57,379 bases of DNA, from positions 1 through 57,379 of the forward strand of contig CAZKNG010000007.1 in NCBI GenBank assembly GCA_964554125.1, written 5' to 3'. Shown here piece by piece: positions 53,214 through 57,379 of the stretch (its first letter is position 1; every line of letters starts with the position of its first letter). The notes under the pieces are model-generated. The model was given only the letters and a program-made list of their open reading frames with translations, was not told where the DNA came from and searched no databases. The stretch comes from JAGHBT01 sp035311885 (GTDB taxonomy: Bacteria > Krumholzibacteriota > Krumholzibacteriia > Krumholzibacteriales > WJIX01). Position numbers and translations under genes: made by a program.

Positions 53214-53579
53214 ATGAAGAACTGCCCCTTTTGCCAGGAACAGAGGGTTCTTCTCGAAAATGACCTCGCATACGCGATTTTTGATAAGTATCCTGTCTCT
53301 ACCGGGCATATTCTTGTAATTCCCAGGAGGCACCACGAGACTATCTTTGAATCAAAAGAGGATGAGATAACAGCCATTTTTTCTCTCCTCCGCAGGGTAA
53401 GGGATTATCTGGCTTCAAAGTACGATCCCGACGGTTATAATATAGGAATTAATATCGGAAGAGCTGCCGGGCAGTCGATAAAACACCTCCATATGCATGT
53501 GATACCGCGCTACAGGGGTGACAGGAGGATCGCGAAAGGCGGTGTGCGCGGAGTCATCCCTGACAAGCAGTCGTATTGA
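53214..53579 (+). CDS. HIT-family nucleotide hydrolase or transferase
   Basis: The 121-residue product has the histidine triad in KHLHMHVIPRYRGD, an N-terminal CPFC pair that often binds zinc in HIT proteins, and GHILVIPRRHHETIFE. HIT enzymes act on nucleoside phosphoramidates or dinucleotides. It follows the C1B gene after 22 nt. The stretch 53580-53678 downstream holds no clear terminator. Confidence 0.93.
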   Translation: MKNCPFCQEQRVLLENDLAYAIFDKYPVSTGHILVIPRRHHETIFESKEDEITAIFSLLRRVRDYLASKYDPDGYNIGINIGRAAGQSIKHLHMHVIPRYRGDRRIAKGGVRGVIPDKQSY

Positions 53580-53678
53580 TTCTTTTCTCTCCGTAACATA
53601 GGATAAGTCATTGAGGTGTGTTATTAGAGCGGTCAGTGTATTTTACATTACCTTATATGAAAAAGGGGATAATACGGG

Positions 53679-53708
53679 TTGACAATTTGCGGAGGTTTTT
53701 GATATAAT
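53679..53708 (+). promoter_or_regulatory. Strong sigma70-type promoter of the RiPP-like precursor
   Basis: Perfect TTGACA (53679-53684), an 18-nt spacer and perfect TATAAT (53703-53708), preceded by GGG. The predicted start near 53715 gives a ~60-nt leader. It is the best promoter match in the window. Confidence 0.85.
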
Positions 53709-53773
53709 CACATATGTGGAGTTTGAATAAACTCTAAAAAGAAACTAACAAGATTCCTAAGGGAGGGAACTTG

Positions 53774-53902
53774 ATGAAGAATAAGGATAAGAAAGACAGG
53801 AATTATTCAAAACCTGAAGTCAAAAAGCATGATAATCTGAAAGATATCACACTTCTTTCTTTTACACCGCCAGAGACGACTTACGATTTTGATAAAGAAT
53901 AA
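53774..53902 (+). CDS. Putative lasso-type RiPP precursor peptide, 42 residues
   Basis: A GGGAGGG ribosome site (53761-53767) lies six nt before the ATG of a 42-codon frame. After a Lys/Asp-rich start (MKNKDKKDRN) comes YSKPEVKKHDNLKDIT: Tyr11, Pro14, Val16 and Thr26. The spacing Y, P at +3, aliphatic at +5, hydrophobic at +11 and Thr at +15 is that of lasso-peptide leaders read by PqqD-like proteins; the usual Gly at +9 is Asp20 instead. If Thr26 is at -2, the core is LSFTPPETTYDFDKE, with Glu at core position 7 as possible ring acceptor. A ring of seven would be small, and Leu as first residue is uncommon but known. A PqqD-like gene follows 106 nt later. The class is inferred, not proven. 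Confidence 0.65.
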   Translation: MKNKDKKDRNYSKPEVKKHDNLKDITLLSFTPPETTYDFDKE

Positions 53903-53969
53903 CTAAACATTATTGAACTTAAATAAGTTTAGATGAAAGTTTAAGTAAGGGTAAGTTGTCCAATGCATT

Positions 53970-53995
53970 CTTTTAAGAGATCTTTTTTTTAAAAG
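53970..53995 (+). terminator. Possible attenuator hairpin between precursor and PqqD-like gene
   Basis: CTTTTAA (53970-53976) can pair with TTAAAAG (53989-53995). An upstream CTAAAC/GTTTAG repeat (53903-53908, 53927-53932) starts at the precursor stop. Such weak structures between a precursor and its maturation genes often raise precursor dosage. Neither has a proper terminator shape. Confidence 0.3.
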
Positions 53996-54008
53996 TAGGG
54001 GATTTGTT

Positions 54009-54266
54009 TTGTTCAAAATCAGCGATAAGGTTGTCTTCAGAAAGGTCGAAAACAAGATTGTTCTCATAAACCTCGAAAACGGTTATTATTATTCACTTAA
54101 TAAAATGGGTGGATTTATATTTAACTCTATCCGGGACGGCAGGCATACTTCCAATATTTTGAATGACATCAAGAGAGATTTTGATGTTTCAGAAAGCAAG
54201 GCCGAGGATGATTTTAACAGTTTCATAGAAGAACTCAAAGAAGAGGCAATCCTTTATTCTGTTTAG
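54009..54266 (+). CDS. PqqD-like RiPP recognition element (lasso B1-like)
   Basis: It starts with TTG at 54009, six nt after AGGGGA. The 85-residue product matches the PqqD/RRE winged-helix fold: MFKISDKVVFRKVENKIVLINLENGYYYSLNKMGGFIFNSIRDG, then two helices (SNILNDIKRDFDVSESKAEDDFNSFIEELKEEAIL). Such proteins bind the leader of RiPP precursors and present it to the maturase or protease; in lasso clusters this is B1. It is a single-domain protein, not fused to a protease. The gene sits between the precursor and the kinase-like gene. Confidence 0.88.
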   Translation: MFKISDKVVFRKVENKIVLINLENGYYYSLNKMGGFIFNSIRDGRHTSNILNDIKRDFDVSESKAEDDFNSFIEELKEEAILYSV

Positions 54267-54297
54267 AGCGGCCGTAATTTGATGATAGAGAGGTTAA

Positions 54298-55272
54298 TTG
54301 CAGTTTCACACTGACATCAGAATAAACAGGTTTTCCGTTCGTGTGGAATCCGATGACGAAAGGATCATCAAGTCTTTATCAAAATGGATAGATTACGGTA
54401 TTCTAAAAGTCCACAGAGATAAAGTGATCGATAAAAGAATATTCCCAAAGATAAGATTCCATTCCGGTTCTATCCCTGAAGAACTGGCCGAGCCGGATTC
54501 AGCCCATCTAACAGCTTCTTTTGAAGATATAGATTTTTATTCCTATGAGGATTACACCCTTCTTGTTATAGGCGGGAGTTCTATCATAAAGGTCGAGAAA
54601 GAAAGTCCTTCAGCAACCGGATATGTATCCAGGCTTCATCTGGAGTCGCCGTGGATACTGTGCCACAGAATAGTTTATCTTCCGGTCCTGGAGATCCTCA
54701 GAAATGAAGGGGTTTATTATATTCACGCCGGGTGCGTCACGAAAGGCGGCAAGTCTGTTCTGCTATGCGGCGGGAGCGGAGGAGGGAAATCGACATTAAC
54801 CTACGCGCTGAGTCTATCGGGTTTTTCCTATATGTCGGATGACGCCGTATTTATTGAGAATAACGGCGGCTCAATAGAATTATTCTCATTCCCGGAGAGG
54901 TTGAAGTTAAGCGCGAGAAGCTGCTCCTTCTTCCCCGGGTTTGAAAAATATACCGATATTGCAGGTAAAGCGGAAATTCCGGTCGAAGAGACAGAGATAG
55001 AAAGCATTGCCGTTAGGGGTAATCCCCACGCTCTGGTTTTTCCGGAGATATCAAATGCTCCGGAAAGCAGGCTTCTTGATTTTTCCAAAGATGAAGCCTT
55101 TTTACGGTTAATCAGGCAGAGTATTTCACTTACCTGTAATGACGGTATCGAAGAACACCTTGATCTGCTTAAGGGACTGACTGAAAAGTCATTGTGCCGC
55201 AGGCTTGAGTTTGGAAGGGACTTTTCCCGTCTGCCGGGACTCTTTAGCGACGGTCTTTTTGAACGGTCTTGA
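54298..55272 (+). CDS. HPr-kinase-like P-loop protein of the RiPP cluster
   Basis: It starts with TTG at 54298 after GAGAGG. The 324-residue product has an N-terminal beta-rich region, then the HPr-kinase-like core: YYIHAGCVTKGGKSVLL, P-loop GGSGGGKST (158-166) and MSDDAVFI (Asp181-Asp182). It lacks the HPr-binding architecture of true HprK/P, and no phosphotransferase-system genes are near. In some lasso-peptide clusters such kinases phosphorylate a C-terminal Ser of the precursor. The precursor here ends in Glu, so another target residue (Ser29, Thr31, Thr35, Thr36 or Tyr37) or a different role must be considered. The start codon choice rests on the ribosome site. Confidence 0.83.
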   Translation: MQFHTDIRINRFSVRVESDDERIIKSLSKWIDYGILKVHRDKVIDKRIFPKIRFHSGSIPEELAEPDSAHLTASFEDIDFYSYEDYTLLVIGGSSIIKVEKESPSATGYVSRLHLESPWILCHRIVYLPVLEILRNEGVYYIHAGCVTKGGKSVLLCGGSGGGKSTLTYALSLSGFSYMSDDAVFIENNGGSIELFSFPERLKLSARSCSFFPGFEKYTDIAGKAEIPVEETEIESIAVRGNPHALVFPEISNAPESRLLDFSKDEAFLRLIRQSISLTCNDGIEEHLDLLKGLTEKSLCRRLEFGRDFSRLPGLFSDGLFERS

Positions 55273-55301
55273 TATTTAATAAAAAAGTGGTTGTATGGTT
55301 C

Positions 55302-56150
55302 TTAGTAATGACATAATGTGCCGTCTTTACGCGTCTGCCTGAATGCCAGATTGAAGCAGATAATACTTACAGGCAGAAGTATCACAATAAAAACAATAAG
55401 TGAATACACTTCGGTATGAAGCTGTGACAGGGAATACCCCTGCAGCAGGGCGAGCCTTATTCCCCTCAGCGAATGTGTTATCGGGAGAAGTTGCGCTAGT
55501 TTCTGGCACCATTCGGGAAGGACTGTTATGGGGTAGAAGACCCCTCCCAGAAATCGCGATAAATGGTAGAAGAGCCAGTTAACGGGGGTTCCCTTTTTAA
55601 AGACAAGTATAAAGCTTCCGGAGAGAATCCCCAGAGAACTGAACGCCAGTATTGTAAGAAGCAGCATTACAATAGCGGCAAAATAATCCGGATTGCCGAG
55701 ATCCGATTCAAAGAAAGCAAATCCGAAGATGAGGTATGCTATAACGTGTATCGAAGCGAACAGAAAGTTCCACAGTGTCTGGAATATAAGAATCGTAGTG
55801 AATCTGGTTCTTGTTACGAGAACCGCCTCCAGCGTGCCTGTCAGCTGGGCGTTGCGTATAGAGCTGGAAAAGCCGTCCAGCCCGACATTAAGATAGCTCG
55901 AAAATGCTGTTCCAATTAGAACGAACGAGAAATAGTTTCCTCCGTATGGCTGCAGCTGGGTTGAAACGGCGGGATCTATGAGTTTAGAGAGAAAGTAATA
56001 TACGAGAAGACTTAGCCAGATGCTTGACAGCTTGAAAAGAAAATTAAGTTTGTAGCTTATCATAGTGATGAATTCCTTCTTCATCACGGCAAGCGCTTTC
56101 CTCAGGATAATTATAGCTCGGGTTTGTATAAGGTTACTTTTTGATTTCAC
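55302..56150 (-). CDS. ABC-2-type transporter permease
   Basis: GTG at 56150 after GGTGGGG is preferred; a longer frame to 56222 exists but lies deep in the ATPase gene. The 282-residue product has six spans, with the ABC-2 pattern SSYLNVGLDGFSSSIRNAQLTGTLEAVLVTR and, near the end, FLGGVFYPITVLPEWCQKLAQLLPITHSLRGIR. It overlaps the ATPase gene by 17 nt. It probably exports the RiPP product or confers immunity. It converges with the kinase gene, 29 nt apart. Confidence 0.88.
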   Translation of the reverse strand: MKSKSNLIQTRAIIILRKALAVMKKEFITMISYKLNFLFKLSSIWLSLLVYYFLSKLIDPAVSTQLQPYGGNYFSFVLIGTAFSSYLNVGLDGFSSSIRNAQLTGTLEAVLVTRTRFTTILIFQTLWNFLFASIHVIAYLIFGFAFFESDLGNPDYFAAIVMLLLTILAFSSLGILSGSFILVFKKGTPVNWLFYHLSRFLGGVFYPITVLPEWCQKLAQLLPITHSLRGIRLALLQGYSLSQLHTEVYSLIVFIVILLPVSIICFNLAFRQTRKDGTLCHY

Positions 56151-56997
56151 CGTTTGTCCCCACCTTATTATTTGCCAGAAGGAGATTGAATGTCTCTTCG
56201 AAGGGCAGTTCTCCGCTGACACCTTTTTCCTTCTTAACTGAAGAACTGATCTCTTCGAGCGTGCCTTTGATGACAGCTTTTCCCTTATTCAGCACAAGAA
56301 TTCTCTGACAGAGATTCTTGATGTCACTGACCCGGTTTGTGGTGATAATTATTGTTTTGTTTTCCTCTTTTGCAAAGCTTTTGATCAGTGATCTGAGTTT
56401 AAACGCCGAGCCGGGGTCCAGCCCCCTTGTAGGTTCGTCCATAAAGATAACCTCCGGGTCGGCGAGGAGAGAACGCGCTATGGCCATTTTTTGTTTCATG
56501 CCTGATGAATAATTAAGAAAGCGCTTATCTGAGGAATCCTCCAGTTCGAAACGTTCTAAGAGCTCGTTAATTCTCCGTTTTGCCTTCTCCGGAGGTACCT
56601 CAAGAAGATCAGCGAAAAAATTCAGGTTCTGCCTGCCCGTCAATCTCCAGAAGAAGCTCCTCTCCTCGCTGATGCAGTAGCCGATCTTTTTCAGGACTTC
56701 TCTTCTTTCCTTAGCGACATCGTGGCCGTAAACAAAAGCTTTTCCTTTGGTCGGGGTTGTAAGGGTACACATGATTTTTAGGGTAGTGGTTTTGCCCGCT
56801 CCGTTAGGTCCTATAATCCCGAATATTTCGCCCTCCCGGACAGAGAATCCGATATTATCCAGTATGAGTTTTTTCTCGCGGATGAATTGAAATTTAAAGA
56901 TCGATTTTATAGGAAGTGGTACGGGGTAATATTTTGTTATATTTTCACACCGTACAATGATTTTGCCGATCTCCGAATTGTTTGAAAAGTCAGACAT
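56134..56997 (-). CDS. ABC transporter ATPase
   Basis: The 287-residue product has Walker A GPNGAGKTT, the signature YSSGMKQKMAIARSLL, Walker B VIFMDEPTRGLD and a switch His replaced by Asn (IIITTNRVSDI). Replacing the H-loop His is unusual and may slow ATP hydrolysis. The start overlaps the upstream gene by 8 nt and the end overlaps the permease, so the transporter is made as a unit. Confidence 0.93.
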   Translation of the reverse strand: MSDFSNNSEIGKIIVRCENITKYYPVPLPIKSIFKFQFIREKKLILDNIGFSVREGEIFGIIGPNGAGKTTTLKIMCTLTTPTKGKAFVYGHDVAKERREVLKKIGYCISEERSFFWRLTGRQNLNFFADLLEVPPEKAKRRINELLERFELEDSSDKRFLNYSSGMKQKMAIARSLLADPEVIFMDEPTRGLDPGSAFKLRSLIKSFAKEENKTIIITTNRVSDIKNLCQRILVLNKGKAVIKGTLEEISSSVKKEKGVSGELPFEETFNLLLANNKVGTNGEIKK

Positions 56998-57379
56998 ATT
57001 GTTTATGTTTCCCTTCCCTTATGGGCGGCTGCTGATCCTGATTCATATCAATTTGAGAGTCTAATCTTTTTTCGCTGAAAATTCCACCTTTAACAAAGAA
57101 ACCCATAAGGCCTGAGAATATCAATACTTTAACCAGAAGGTATACCTTTTTGATAAATGTGCCCGATTTACCTTTTTTCTTACGCAAAATCGAGTAATAA
57201 AAATTTTCGTGAAGCATATTCCTGTCGGGGAATACAAGACGGCAGAGATATTCTAAACGGTGTTTTACGCCGCCGGTAAGCATAAAGTTGATCACGATTT
57301 CGTGGATGTTTTTAAAAGGGGTCCAATTCCAGACAAGCCCTCTCGGATAAAATGTGGGCAAAGCGAATTTTTTCAAAAC
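56990..57379 (-). CDS. C-terminal part of a nucleotidyltransferase-like protein (NTP_transf_5 type), truncated by the window
   Basis: The frame is open to the right edge, so the N-terminus is missing. The visible 129 residues include WNWTPFKNIHEIVINFML, HRLEYLCRLVFPDRNMLHENF and a hydrophobic stretch (VYLLVKVLIFSGLMGFFV). The RLEYLCRLVFP segment and its position resemble the end of the uncharacterised nucleotidyltransferase family that accompanies PqqD, HPr-kinase-like and ABC genes in some lasso clusters. The identification is tentative because the catalytic half is outside the window. Confidence 0.45.
   Translation of the reverse strand, partial: VLKKFALPTFYPRGLVWNWTPFKNIHEIVINFMLTGGVKHRLEYLCRLVFPDRNMLHENFYYSILRKKKGKSGTFIKKVYLLVKVLIFSGLMGFFVKGGIFSEKRLDSQIDMNQDQQPPIREGKHKQYV

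Noticed and set aside
54298..55272. True HPr kinase/phosphorylase of carbon regulation
   Set aside because: No HPr or other phosphotransferase genes are nearby, and the gene sits next to a PqqD-like gene and a RiPP-like precursor.
1..57379. CRISPR array, insertion sequence, prophage or integron
   Set aside because: No regularly spaced repeats, transposase, integrase or phage structural genes were seen on either strand.

Overview
The window reads as chromosomal DNA of an uncultivated, Gram-negative, apparently anaerobic bacterium. Evidence: a beta-barrel-like outer-membrane protein (921-2273), an intact Bat (Bacteroides aerotolerance) operon, an S46 dipeptidyl-peptidase, a sulfide-dependent Thi4-type thiazole synthase and several Fe-S proteins. 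Genes are dense and often overlap by 1-38 nt. A 10-N scaffold gap lies at 43462-43471. Many features recall the Fibrobacteres-Chlorobi-Bacteroidetes side of the tree and neighbouring candidate phyla. That placement is inference; no rRNA or clear marker gene is present.

Layout. 1-5 kb: the end of an M28 peptidase with a PDZ domain, a barrel-like protein, a TPR-SPOR envelope protein and an exported papain-family protease. 5.1-11.6 kb: an addB-addA helicase-nuclease pair. 11.7-13.7 kb: a VanZ-like protein with an extra beta-sandwich-like domain, and thi4. 14-18.4 kb: pepD, then tRNA-Trp, trpS and tryptophanase in tandem. 18.6-31.2 kb: a chemotaxis cluster (GAF-PAS kinase, cheR, MCP, cheW, cheD, cheB, cheA, cheC, cheY, a TPR protein and a PATAN/DUF4388-TPR protein) with no flagellar genes in view. 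31.3-36.5 kb: a GMP synthase lacking the glutaminase domain behind a palindrome-covered promoter, a YfcC-family carrier, and a minus-strand redox operon (membrane protein, DUF362 ferredoxin, flavoredoxin-like). 36.9-41.4 kb: an S46 peptidase, a DMT transporter and a membrane-anchored reductive-dehalogenase-like protein. 41.6-51.7 kb: MoxR, DUF58, a TPR/SurA-like protein, a BatD-like lipoprotein and BatA-E. 51.8-53.6 kb: an exported bleomycin-hydrolase-type aminopeptidase and a HIT protein.

53.7 kb to the right edge is the most unusual part. A strong promoter drives a 42-codon gene whose product has the lasso-peptide leader pattern (Y-x2-P-x-[L/V] and Thr 15 residues after the Tyr). It is followed by a PqqD-like RRE protein and an HPr-kinase-like protein. 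Facing them on the minus strand are a nucleotidyltransferase-like fragment, an ABC ATPase and an ABC permease. This looks like one end of a lasso-type RiPP cluster; the protease (B2) and cyclase (C) genes are not visible and would have to lie beyond the right edge.

Overall theme: six peptidases (M28, C1A, M20, S46, C1B and the AddAB-flanking set excluded), tryptophanase, a YfcC carrier and Fe-S redox proteins suggest a peptide- and amino-acid-using anaerobe. Several promoters fit TTGAC(A/T/C)-N16-18-TATAAT closely, often preceded by GGG.
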